This document shows positions 34,011 to 41,005 of a stretch of 41,005 bases of DNA, in pieces. Origin of the DNA: Akkermansiaceae bacterium (GTDB taxonomy: Bacteria; Verrucomicrobiota; Verrucomicrobiia; Verrucomicrobiales; Akkermansiaceae). How positions within the stretch are numbered: the first letter of the stretch is position 1; each line of letters begins with the position of its first letter. The DNA is taken from assembly GCA_903826205.1 (NCBI GenBank), contig CAIKDP010000448.1, positions 1-41,005 of the forward strand, read 5' to 3'. The notes under the pieces were generated by a model. That model did no database searches. It was given only the letters and a program-made list of their open reading frames with translations, and was not told where the DNA came from. Position numbers and translations under genes: made by a program.

Positions 34011-34708
34011 TGGGGGGGCGGGTTAGGGTCAACAGCTTGTTTGCGGTGCTCATGGCGGATGTCCTTGGCACTTTCAAGAAAGACGGTTTCCTCGCCGATG
34101 TTCACCGAGAGATCGCCGATGCGTTCCAGCGAGCGGGCGATGAAGATCAAATGGAGCCAGGCGTCCGAGCGGGTACCGGCGGTTTCGAGTTGGTTGCTGA
34201 GATTGCGGCCGAGTTGTTTGTGCAAGCGGTCGAGTTCCTTGTCTTTGGCGTGGAGTGCCTGACCGAGGACCGGGTCGTGATTGGTGTAGGAATCCATGGC
34301 ATCGCGCACCAGGGCGTAAGCCAGCGCGTAGAGGGGTTCGAGCCACTGCACTTCCTGCATGGGTTGGTCTTTGTTGATCTTGCGGGCGCGCTTGGCGATA
34401 CCCACGGCATGATCGGAAATGCGCTCGAGATTGGTGCTGATTTTCATCGAGGCGATGATGAGGCGCAGATCGGTGGCGACCGGGTGGAAGCGGACGAGAA
34501 TTTCCATGCCGATCTGGTCGACCTTGCGCTCGAGTTCGTCCACATCCGAATCTGCGGCGATCACGGTGTTGGCGAGATCGGTATCGGAGCGCAACAGGGC
34601 CTGCATGGCCTGTTCAAGGTTCTGGCGCGCCAGCGAGGCCATGGTCAGGAGGTCTTCCTGAAGGTGGCGGATGGCATTGTCGTAGTCGCTGAATATGTGC
34701 TGGGGCAT
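34007..34708 (-). CDS. phoU: Phosphate transport regulator PhoU
   Basis: A 233-residue all-helical PhoU with two PhoU repeats. Metal-binding acidic motifs are seen in each half (DSDVDELERKVDQIGMEIL and DKELDRLHKQLGRNL), with the family phrases ISTNLERISDHAVGIAKRA and FIARSLERIGDLSVNIGEE. PhoU links Pst transport activity to PhoR and silences the regulon in high phosphate. It lies between pstB and phoB in the operon and overlaps phoB by 4 bases. Confidence 0.95.
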   Translation of the reverse strand: MPQHIFSDYDNAIRHLQEDLLTMASLARQNLEQAMQALLRSDTDLANTVIAADSDVDELERKVDQIGMEILVRFHPVATDLRLIIASMKISTNLERISDHAVGIAKRARKINKDQPMQEVQWLEPLYALAYALVRDAMDSYTNHDPVLGQALHAKDKELDRLHKQLGRNLSNQLETAGTRSDAWLHLIFIARSLERIGDLSVNIGEETVFLESAKDIRHEHRKQAVDPNPPPQ

Positions 34709-34816
34709 GGGGGCTGAAGATTTGTTAGTTAAGAGTTATCGGTTATTGGGAGGAGACAGAAGACAGATGAAAAGAGGATGGGACGAATGAGACTGATAAG
34801 AACGATGGGACTTATC

Positions 34817-34846
34817 TCTGGTCTTCTGTCTTCTGGTCTTCTGTCT
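34817..34846. repeat. 15-bp perfect tandem duplication at the pstB 3' end
   Basis: TCTGGTCTTCTGTCT occurs twice in a row (34817-34831, 34832-34846), ending directly before the pstB stop codon (34847-34849, minus strand). GAAGACAGA-like words recur nearby at 34755-34766. It is non-coding for pstB. Confidence 0.8.
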
Positions 34847-35620
34847 TCACCCGAAGGTTCCCCTGAGGTAATCTTCGGTGAGCTTGTGGGCGGGGTTGCT
34901 GAAGAGTTTGAGGGTTCCGGAGAATTCGATGAGCTCACCCAGATAGAAAAAGGCGGTGTGATCGGAGACACGGGCGGCTTGTTGCATGCTGTGGGTGACG
35001 ATGATGATGGTGTATTGTTGCCTGAGAGTCCGGATCAGGTCTTCCACCTTGGCGGTGGCAATCGGATCCAGCGCACTGCAGGGCTCATCCATGAGGATGA
35101 TGCGGGGCTTGACGGCGAGGCTGCGGGCGATGCACAGGCGTTGTTGCTGACCACCGGAGAGGCCGAGGGCGGACTCGTGCAGACGGTCCTTGACCTCATC
35201 CCAGAGGGCGGCGGAGACCAGCGCTTCCTCAACCGCCTGCACAAGAATGCTGCGCGAGGCCATGCGGTGAAGTTGCAGGCCGAAGGCAACGTTGTCAAAG
35301 ATGCTGCGCGGAAACGGGTTGGACTTTTGAAAGACCATGCCAACCTCGCGGCGGAGTTTGACCACATCCACGGAGCGGTCCTGGATATCGATGCCGCCGA
35401 TGTGGATGGATCCCTGGGTGACGCGGGCACCGGGGATTTCATCGTTCATGCGGTTGAAGCAGCGCAGCAAGGTGGATTTGCCACAACCGGACGGACCGAT
35501 GAAGGCGGTGACTTGCCGCTCCGCCACATCCAGTGTAAGCGCCTTCAAGGCACAGGTGGGCCCGTAATGGAAGTGCATGTCGCGCACTTGAATGGCTGGC
35601 GGCTGTGGGGAGACTGACAT
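34847..35620 (-). CDS. pstB: Phosphate ABC transporter ATPase (pstB copy 1)
   Basis: A 257-residue ATPase, the energy subunit of the Pst importer. ATG 35620 ([20 protein letters not shown]) is preferred; upstream in-frame sequence has no coding character. Motifs are Walker [13 protein letters not shown]-loop [13 protein letters not shown], signature [15 protein letters not shown], Walker [13 protein letters not shown] and H-loop VTHSM. It is the second of two tandem pstB genes, separated from the other by a 100-bp gap holding a 9-bp tandem repeat. Confidence 0.94.
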   Translation of the reverse strand: MSVSPQPPAIQVRDMHFHYGPTCALKALTLDVAERQVTAFIGPSGCGKSTLLRCFNRMNDEIPGARVTQGSIHIGGIDIQDRSVDVVKLRREVGMVFQKSNPFPRSIFDNVAFGLQLHRMASRSILVQAVEEALVSAALWDEVKDRLHESALGLSGGQQQRLCIARSLAVKPRIILMDEPCSALDPIATAKVEDLIRTLRQQYTIIIVTHSMQQAARVSDHTAFFYLGELIEFSGTLKLFSNPAHKLTEDYLRGTFG

Positions 35621-35668
35621 GGGATGAAAAAATCGTGGCTGGTGCAATCCGGATGTGGAAGATTAGAG

Positions 35669-35704
35669 AAGTCGGACAAGTCTGACAGGTCCGACCCGTC
35701 CGAC
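35669..35704. repeat. Four 9-bp tandem units between the two pstB genes
   Basis: Units AAGTCGGAC, AAGTCTGAC, AGGTCCGAC and CCGTCCGAC follow one another at 35669-35704. GTC-x-GAC cores at 9-bp spacing can fold or bind protein repeatedly. They lie in the intercistronic gap of the pst operon. Confidence 0.8.
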
Positions 35705-35720
35705 CGCCGATCTAACCGAT

Positions 35721-36512
35721 TTACCCGAAACTGCCAGTGACATAGGCGAGGGTTTGTGGATCGTGAGGGGTTTGGAAGATTTGCAGGGTGGGCCCGAATT
35801 CCACGAGTTTGCCAAGATACATGAAAGCGGTGTGATCGGCGCAACGGGTGGCTTGTGCCATATTGTGCGTGACGATGACAATCGTGAATTGCTCTTTCAG
35901 CTGGTGCAGGAGTTCCTCGATCTTGAGGGTGGCGATGGGGTCGAGAGCGGCGCAGGGTTCATCCATGAGCAGGATGTCCGGTTGGCTGACGATGGCCCGG
36001 GCGATGCACAAGCGTTGCTGCTGGCCGCCGGACAGGCCCATGGCGCTGCTGTGCAGGCGGTCCTTGACCTCATCCCACAAGGCGGCGGAGCGCAGCGCGG
36101 CTTCGGCACTCTCATCGAGCTGGCTGCGCTTGCGGATGCCGCTCAACCGCAAGCTGTAGACCACGTTTTCGTAAATGGACTTCGGGAATGGATTGTATTT
36201 CTGAAAGACCATGCCGACGCGGCGGCGGAGTTCCTGGAGGTCGATATCCGGGCGGTTGATATCAATGCCGTGAATGTGGATAGAGCCGCCGGTGATGCGG
36301 GCACCGGGGATGCGGTCATTGATGCGGTTGAAGCAACGCAGCAGGGTGGTCTTGCCACAGCCGGAAGGACCGATAAAGGCGGTGACCTGACGCGCGGGCA
36401 GGTCAAGGGTGACGCCATGGAGAGCCGGCTTCGCTTGATAGGCGAAGCACAGCCGGTCTATCCGGATGGCCGGAGGCAGCGGGTCGGCGATGTTTGCTAG
36501 ATGATTCACCAT
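35721..36512 (-). CDS. pstB: Phosphate ABC transporter ATPase (pstB copy 2)
   Basis: A 263-residue ATPase with Walker [13 protein letters not shown]-loop [13 protein letters not shown], signature [15 protein letters not shown], Walker [13 protein letters not shown] and H-loop VTHNM. It is a clear paralogue of the adjacent copy, yet diverged through the middle ([14 protein letters not shown] versus [14 protein letters not shown]). The start overlaps pstA by 7 bases. Either the two form a heterodimer, or one replaces the other under some condition. The sequence does not decide. Confidence 0.94.
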   Translation of the reverse strand: MVNHLANIADPLPPAIRIDRLCFAYQAKPALHGVTLDLPARQVTAFIGPSGCGKTTLLRCFNRINDRIPGARITGGSIHIHGIDINRPDIDLQELRRRVGMVFQKYNPFPKSIYENVVYSLRLSGIRKRSQLDESAEAALRSAALWDEVKDRLHSSAMGLSGGQQQRLCIARAIVSQPDILLMDEPCAALDPIATLKIEELLHQLKEQFTIVIVTHNMAQATRCADHTAFMYLGKLVEFGPTLQIFQTPHDPQTLAYVTGSFG

Positions 36513-37633
36513 TTGAGTTTGGCGCGAAGTTTGGCCCGCAACAGCATGGAGCCGAAGGAGAGCGTGGCCACCAGGATAAGGAAGACAAAGACCGATCCGT
36601 ATTGGGCGCGCTGGGTGTATTCGGAGGCCGGAATGCGTGCGGCCAGGGTGTAGATGTGATAGGGCAAGGCCTGCACTTGCGACGAGAGCAAATCAAAGGG
36701 GTTGGCAAGGGCTTGCCACGGCAGGTCGTCCTTGGCGGCAACCGCTGCGGTGAACATGATAGGCGCGGTCTCACCAGCGACGCGGGTGATGGCCAAGAGC
36801 GATGAGGTGAGGATGCCGGGCATGGAAAATGGCAGGACGCAGGTGCGGATGGTTTGCCAGCGGGTGGCGCCCATGGCGAGCGAGGCATCCCTGAATCCCT
36901 GAGGGACGGCACGCAGCGATTCTTCCGAGGCGGTGATGATGACCGGCAGGATCATGCAGGCGAGCGTGGCACAGCCGGCGATCAACGAGGAATTCCAGCC
37001 TTGGAAGCTGAGCACCGCATCCCCGATGAACAACGGCAGAGTGAGCAGCGAGCGGTCCGATGGCGTGCTGGTGATGACCGGAACGGCCAGCACAAACACC
37101 GAGAAACCGAACAAGCCGAACACAATCGAGGGAATGCCCGCGAGATTGAGGATGGCGATGCGCACCGCGTGAATGAACGGGCTTTGCTTGGCGTATTCTG
37201 ACAGATAGATGGCGGCACTCACGCCGAAAAACAGCGCAAGGACCATCGAACCGATGGTGAGCAGCGCCGTGCCGACAATGGGGCCGATGATGCCGCCGCC
37301 GGAATAGGAAAAAGTCTGCTCGTTATAAATCGGCGCCTCCCCGTGGCTCTTGATGTAATCGCTGTATTGCGAGGCGGGCAACTGGTGGCGCAGTCCCTGG
37401 GCGTCGTCGAAGACATGCAGGGTTTCGTTCTTATCCAACAGAAAGCCGAGATCCACAAAGGGTGCCTTGGCGGTGAACAGGACGGGCACCCCATCCTTGA
37501 TGATCTTGAAGAACAACAGCGCGGCGATAATGACTATGCAATAGGTGGTGATCCCCAGCATCAGTCGCACCGCGAGGTCCTTGAAGTGGCCCTTGGGCAA
37601 TCCCTTGCGGATCAGTGTTTCGGGGTCGTGCAT
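36506..37633 (-). CDS. pstA: Phosphate ABC transporter permease PstA
   Basis: A 375-residue inner-membrane permease. The first helix (about 25-46) is followed by a soluble insert of about 65 residues (47-111, including [20 protein letters not shown]). The conserved core follows, with the EAA-like loop [28 protein letters not shown] and [11 protein letters not shown]. It is longer than the usual 280-300 residues because of the insert and the N-terminal tail. It lies between pstC (11 bp upstream in transcription) and pstB copy 2. Confidence 0.92.
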   Translation of the reverse strand: MHDPETLIRKGLPKGHFKDLAVRLMLGITTYCIVIIAALLFFKIIKDGVPVLFTAKAPFVDLGFLLDKNETLHVFDDAQGLRHQLPASQYSDYIKSHGEAPIYNEQTFSYSGGGIIGPIVGTALLTIGSMVLALFFGVSAAIYLSEYAKQSPFIHAVRIAILNLAGIPSIVFGLFGFSVFVLAVPVITSTPSDRSLLTLPLFIGDAVLSFQGWNSSLIAGCATLACMILPVIITASEESLRAVPQGFRDASLAMGATRWQTIRTCVLPFSMPGILTSSLLAITRVAGETAPIMFTAAVAAKDDLPWQALANPFDLLSSQVQALPYHIYTLAARIPASEYTQRAQYGSVFVFLILVATLSFGSMLLRAKLRAKLKW

Positions 37634-37644
37634 GGCAAATAATG

Positions 37645-39540
37645 TTAGTGCTGGGTCCGGCTGACGAACTTGTGGGCGGTGGCGTTGATGCCAAGCACAA
37701 TGGTGAAGAGAAGGATGCCGACGACAAACAGCGCGCGATAGTGGACGCTGCCGAGCGGGACCTCGCCGAGTTCCTGGGCGATGATGCCGGTGAGGGTGTG
37801 GGACGGTTGCAGGAACGCGCCAATACCGCTGGAGAAATCCGGGATCTTGATACGGTTGCCGGCCACCAGCAACACCACCATGGTTTCACCAATGACGCGG
37901 CCCAGACCGAGCAGGACAGCGGCGAGGATGCCGGAAAAAGCGGCGGGAATAACCACGCGGAAGGACGTCTGGATGCGGGAGGCACCGAGTGCGTCAGACG
38001 CCTCCGAGTAGGCGGAGGGGACGTTGTTGAGGGCATCCTCGGCGAGCGAGAAGATGGTGGGAATGCTCATCAAGGCGAGCAGGCAACCGGCGGTGAAGAT
38101 GTTGAGCCGCTCTTCGATGGGAAAGCCCGGCACCCATGCCAGTGAATCGAGTTGCGACAAGTCACGCAAGACACTGCCGAAGACCAGAATGCCGATGAAG
38201 CCAAGTACCACCGAGGGAATCGCCTGGATGAACTCAATGACGGGTTTGACCAAGGACTGCTCGTGGCCCGAGGCGAATTGGTTGATATAGATGGCGGCTC
38301 CCACCCCGGCGGGAATGGCCAGGCAGAGGGCCACCATGGATATCATGAGTGAGCCGACCAGCAAGGGCAGAATGCCATAGAAATCCTGCCATTCTCCACC
38401 GGTGACCCAGTCCTTGCCGGTGAGAAACGAACGGATCGCCGCGCTGAGAGGAACCCGCGTGTCGTGACGCCATTGGCTGATTTGTCCGGGCGCCTGCCCG
38501 AGGGTGGTTAGAAAGACCGGTGCCGCCTTGCGGGCGGCGCGCAGCAGGCGCTCGGCTTCGGGCTGGGACAGCGCCGTCGGCAGCTGGGTTAGAATTTCGC
38601 TGCTGGTTTGGCGTAGCGCGTTGTGGGCCTCGATACATGTGGGCTTGCGCAGCATCAGGGATTGCATCGGCCCATCGATGTCGGCTTGTTCCGCGAGCGA
38701 GGCTTGGGCGTCCGCCATGAGCCGCGCGCGCTCGGCGGGGTCCTTGGCACGGGCGGCGGCGGCTAACAGGGTCTTGCGATCCTTCTCCAGGATATCGGCG
38801 TTTTGCAGCGACTCCTTGGTGGCGGTCACGGCCGTGGTCATCTCAGACACCAGTGTGGAGAGGTCCGATCCGGTGGCCTCGAAGGCGTCAATGGTGGCAC
38901 GCAGTCCGGCCAGGGGCTTGGCCTGCACCTGTTGGGCCGCGGCATATTGCTCCGTGAGGGTGGCTACCAGCGGCGGGTCGTCCTTGGCGGTGACGTCGCG
39001 GCTGCGCAGTGAGTCGATGAGCGCGGTGCGCTCCGTCAGGGTGAGATGGGGTGTGGGCGGCAGCTTGGCGAGAGCCTTCTGGACGTTGGCCGCATGGTTT
39101 TTCCTCAGCGTGGCAAGCATCTCCGAATCGGGGTCGATGCCGGCCGTCAAATTGTTGAGGATGAGGTCGCGGGTGGCGGTGGTTTGGTCGGAGAACGCGT
39201 TGAAAAGCGCCGCCGCCTCCCGGGAGCGTTTCAATTCCCGCGCACATTTGCCGTTAATCTCGGCGTAGTAGGCGCGGTTGAGGACGCTGGCCAGCTGTTC
39301 GTGGGTCGTTAGGTTTTGGCGCGACAGATCGACGAACTCGAGGCCGGCGATGCGATAGATCTCGAGCTCGCGGCGGTAACCGGGAAAGAATCCGAGGCCT
39401 TCCTTGAGCAGGAAGACAATGATGAGCACGAGAATGACAATGGTCAGACCGGCATTGGAGGCGAAGAAAAATTTGATGGCTTTCTCAAGGGAGAGGCCGG
39501 ATTTATTGAAGCGATGGGGGGCGGAGGCTGTCTTTGACAT
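37645..39540 (-). CDS. pstC: Phosphate ABC transporter permease PstC with a large periplasmic insertion
   Basis: A 631-residue protein, about twice the normal PstC. Start ATG 39540 (MSKTASAPHRFNKSG). The first helix is at about 31-46. Then comes a soluble, mostly helical and charged segment of about 340 residues (48-385), with coiled-coil-like stretches (TLTEQYAAAQQVQAKPLAGL; LEKDRKTLLAAAARAKDPAE). The normal permease core begins at about 388 (YGILPLLVGSLMISMVALC), with the EAA-like loop YSEASDALGASRIQTSFRVV and GRVIGETMVVLLVAGN. Topology puts the insertion outside the cytoplasm, near PstS. Confidence 0.92.
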   Translation of the reverse strand: MSKTASAPHRFNKSGLSLEKAIKFFFASNAGLTIVILVLIIVFLLKEGLGFFPGYRRELEIYRIAGLEFVDLSRQNLTTHEQLASVLNRAYYAEINGKCARELKRSREAAALFNAFSDQTTATRDLILNNLTAGIDPDSEMLATLRKNHAANVQKALAKLPPTPHLTLTERTALIDSLRSRDVTAKDDPPLVATLTEQYAAAQQVQAKPLAGLRATIDAFEATGSDLSTLVSEMTTAVTATKESLQNADILEKDRKTLLAAAARAKDPAERARLMADAQASLAEQADIDGPMQSLMLRKPTCIEAHNALRQTSSEILTQLPTALSQPEAERLLRAARKAAPVFLTTLGQAPGQISQWRHDTRVPLSAAIRSFLTGKDWVTGGEWQDFYGILPLLVGSLMISMVALCLAIPAGVGAAIYINQFASGHEQSLVKPVIEFIQAIPSVVLGFIGILVFGSVLRDLSQLDSLAWVPGFPIEERLNIFTAGCLLALMSIPTIFSLAEDALNNVPSAYSEASDALGASRIQTSFRVVIPAAFSGILAAVLLGLGRVIGETMVVLLVAGNRIKIPDFSSGIGAFLQPSHTLTGIIAQELGEVPLGSVHYRALFVVGILLFTIVLGINATAHKFVSRTQH

Positions 39541-39624
39541 GCACGATGAGGGGTTCTCAATATGAACCACACGGGATTAGACAAGCAGATTATTGGTTTC
39601 CACCTGTCGATTAATACCAGGGAC

Positions 39625-39667
39625 CTGTGTGCGGCAGGTCGCCGCACACAGCCGGCGGGATGCCGGC
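39625..39667. repeat. Double hairpin between pstS and pstC
   Basis: A perfect 11-bp stem CTGTGTGCGGC (39625-39635) with its partner at 39641-39651 encloses a 5-nt loop. A second stem, GCCGGC/GCCGGC (39651-39656 and 39662-39667), abuts it. In the pstS-to-pstC transcript such structures may stabilise pstS mRNA or reduce read-through into pstC (inference). No T-run follows. Confidence 0.75.
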
Positions 39668-39682
39668 GCCCCTAATGATAAA

Positions 39683-40492
39683 TCACAGATCCTTGACCGG
39701 GATGAAACCCACACGCCGGACAATGTCCTGGCCGGGCGCGGATTCGATGTAGGCCATGAACGCGGCGGACTCGGCACTTGGCTTGTCAGGCGCGTACAAG
39801 AAGCAGGGACGTGAGTAGGCGTAGCCCTTGGCGTTTTTGGCCAGCGGTTCGATGTCATCGATGGCCAGCGCCTTGGTGCCGGCGGTCTTGGCGTAGGCCA
39901 GGCCGACGTAGCCGATGCCGCCGGGGTTTTTGGCGACTTCCTGGGCGATTTGTTCGTTGCCGGCCATCTTGAGCGAGCTGGAGGGATAATCCCGACCGCC
40001 CATGGCGAGTTTCTGCCAGTCCTTGTAGGTGCCGGAAGATGTGTTGCGGGTGTAGATGGAGATTTTGCCTGGAGCACCGCCGATTTCCGACCAATCCTTG
40101 ATTTGACCGGTGAAGATCTTGGCAACCTGGGCCTTGGTCAGCTTGGCGACCGGGGAGTTCTTGTTCACGATCACGCAGATCATGTCATAACAAATCTGGT
40201 GCTCCTTGATGTAAACGCCCTTGGTGCGGCAGAACGTGCGCTCCTCATCCTTGACCTTGCGCGAGGACATGCCGATCTGGGCGGTACCATTGGCCAGGGC
40301 TGGAAACGCGGTGGTGGACCCTTCCGCGGCGATCTCGAACTTGACGCTCTTGTTGCCGGCGGCCTTGAAGCCTTCGGCTAGCTGCGGGACGAGCTTGGCG
40401 CCCAGGGTGTCACTGCCCTTGAGGCTGAGGGTTTGGGCGTTGGCCACGCCAAGCATGGCGGCGGCGGTGATGAATGTGATGATGTGTTTCAT
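39683..40492 (-). CDS. pstS: Periplasmic phosphate-binding protein PstS
   Basis: A 269-residue substrate-binding protein. ATG 40492 gives a signal peptide MKHIITFITAAAMLGVANAQ. The mature part has KGSDTLGAKLVPQLAEGF, AEGSTTAFPALANGTAQIGMSSR (phosphate-contacting Ser/Thr and the second strand), IFTGQIKDWSEIGG, TRNTSSGTYKDW and GIGYVGLAYAK, all typical of PstS and PBP-like-2 proteins. It lies between the phosphate-selective porin and pstC, on the same strand. Confidence 0.93.
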   Translation of the reverse strand: MKHIITFITAAAMLGVANAQTLSLKGSDTLGAKLVPQLAEGFKAAGNKSVKFEIAAEGSTTAFPALANGTAQIGMSSRKVKDEERTFCRTKGVYIKEHQICYDMICVIVNKNSPVAKLTKAQVAKIFTGQIKDWSEIGGAPGKISIYTRNTSSGTYKDWQKLAMGGRDYPSSSLKMAGNEQIAQEVAKNPGGIGYVGLAYAKTAGTKALAIDDIEPLAKNAKGYAYSRPCFLYAPDKPSAESAAFMAYIESAPGQDIVRRVGFIPVKDL

Positions 40493-40555
40493 AATGAATG
40501 TGTTTTGTGTGTTAGGGTTGGGGACGCGGGCACATGCCCACACCCCGGGTGTAAG

Positions 40556-41005
40556 TTAGAACGAGAAGCGCAGGCCGCTCAGGAAGGTGTAGCCGTCGTA
40601 GTCGCCGCCACCCAGATGGGAATACTCGATTCCGTTCATAAGCTTGAGCTTGTGACCGTAGAGGTAATAGTTGAGGCCCACGTAGGCCGAGGTGTAGGTG
40701 TTGCCCGCATCCTTGCCTTTCGCAGTCGGAGCAACGACAGGTGCCCATTTTTCGTAACGCCCGTAGAGGCTCAAGCCATTGGGATCGGCGCTCGAGGCGA
40801 ATTGGAATTGGCCGACGAGTTGCAATCCATCCGCGATGAAGTAAGACGGGATGAGGGTAATGCCGAAGACGTCGGATTGGTTCAGCTTGACGGACTTGCC
40901 GGCCTGCCGGGCGGTGCCGGAAAAGCCGAAGCCGTAGAGGATATCAGTGGTGAGGCCAAAGCGACCCTGGCTGATGTCATTGGTCAGGGCGATGCTGTCG
41001 GTAAA
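40556..41005 (-). CDS. Phosphate-selective porin O/P family protein (3' end)
   Basis: The frame is open to the window edge; 149 residues of the C-terminal barrel are visible. Segments such as LNQSDVFGITLIPSYFIADG, LQLVGQFQFASSADPNGLSL, SAYVGLNYYLYGHKLKLMNG and GYTFLSGLRFSF are outer-membrane beta strands. The chain ends in Phe, the usual BAM signal. The pattern is that of Porin_O_P (OprO/OprP-type). Position directly upstream of pstS supports phosphate entry. The start lies outside the window. Confidence 0.88.
   Translation of the reverse strand, partial: FTDSIALTNDISQGRFGLTTDILYGFGFSGTARQAGKSVKLNQSDVFGITLIPSYFIADGLQLVGQFQFASSADPNGLSLYGRYEKWAPVVAPTAKGKDAGNTYTSAYVGLNYYLYGHKLKLMNGIEYSHLGGGDYDGYTFLSGLRFSF

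Larger units (their letters stand above)
3727..34728. repeat. Dispersed heptamer TTGTTAG (24 copies on the two strands)
   Basis: Plus-strand starts: 3727, 5850, 7638, 9670, 11124, 11643, 13113, 13694, 15799, 16677, 18419, 20907, 25049, 28596, 34722. Complement (CTAACAA) starts: 13439, 15484, 16094, 18945, 25299, 25945, 27383, 29529, 33045. Copies fall in sense and antisense and in different frames: Leu-Leu as TTG TTA, Pro-Asn-Lys as CCT AAC AAR, Leu-Val-Arg as CTT GTT AGA. None is found before 3.7 kb or after 34.73 kb. Confidence 0.7.

Noticed and set aside
3934-36760. TGATAGG also looks frequent (about 10 copies)
   Set aside because: The composition expectation is about 3.5, so the excess is weak; it may reflect codon pairs such as CTG ATA GG.

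Overview
The window looks like chromosomal DNA of a heterotrophic member of the Verrucomicrobia (PVC group). It is GC-rich, about 60% by eye. It combines secreted glycan-active enzymes, Tat-exported Gfo/Idh/MocA and sugar-isomerase proteins, ThuA-like domains, a hydrazine-synthase-alpha-like cytochrome, sigma-54, and a pst-pho operon with two pstB genes. No rRNA, tRNA, CRISPR array, insertion sequence or prophage was seen. The lineage is inferred from gene content, not from a marker-gene phylogeny.

Layout. 1-1131 is the 3' end of a large surface beta-strand-repeat protein. 1186-3403 (minus) holds a rhamnose-mutarotase-like lipoprotein and a secreted GH2 hydrolase. 3619-7766 (plus) is a tight four-gene respiratory operon: a CydA-like membrane subunit, a Rieske protein, a b6f-type cytochrome b, and a second CydA-like protein fused to cytochrome c. 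7736-19750 is a mixed-strand saccharide and secretory region: a DUF2961/GH172-like protein, a PD40/diheme/FGE-like fusion, a sialate O-acetylesterase-type SGNH esterase, a ThuA-ankyrin fusion, a Gfo/Idh/MocA protein, a sugar isomerase/epimerase-like protein, and an alpha/beta hydrolase lacking its nucleophile serine. 19834-30521 carries mostly housekeeping genes: a secreted unknown, lplA-like, an S10 peptidase, a patB-like lyase, fmt, an adenylate-kinase-like gene, a membrane protein, a DJ-1 family gene, trpS, a ThuA-like gene and a 55-residue small ORF. rpoN follows at 30685-32082.

32089-41005 (minus) is a complete phosphate-starvation block. Transcription runs from high to low coordinates: phosphate-selective porin (partial), pstS, pstC, pstA, pstB, pstB, phoU, phoB, phoR. 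It joins outer-membrane entry, periplasmic capture, ABC import and two-component control in one direction. PstC carries an unusually large periplasmic insertion.

The most unexpected signal is at the nucleotide level. The heptamer TTGTTAG occurs 24 times on the two strands, against roughly 2-3 expected from base composition. It occurs in several reading frames and both orientations relative to genes, and is absent from the pst operon and from the first 3.7 kb. Intergenic DNA also holds interspersed palindromic and tandem repeats.
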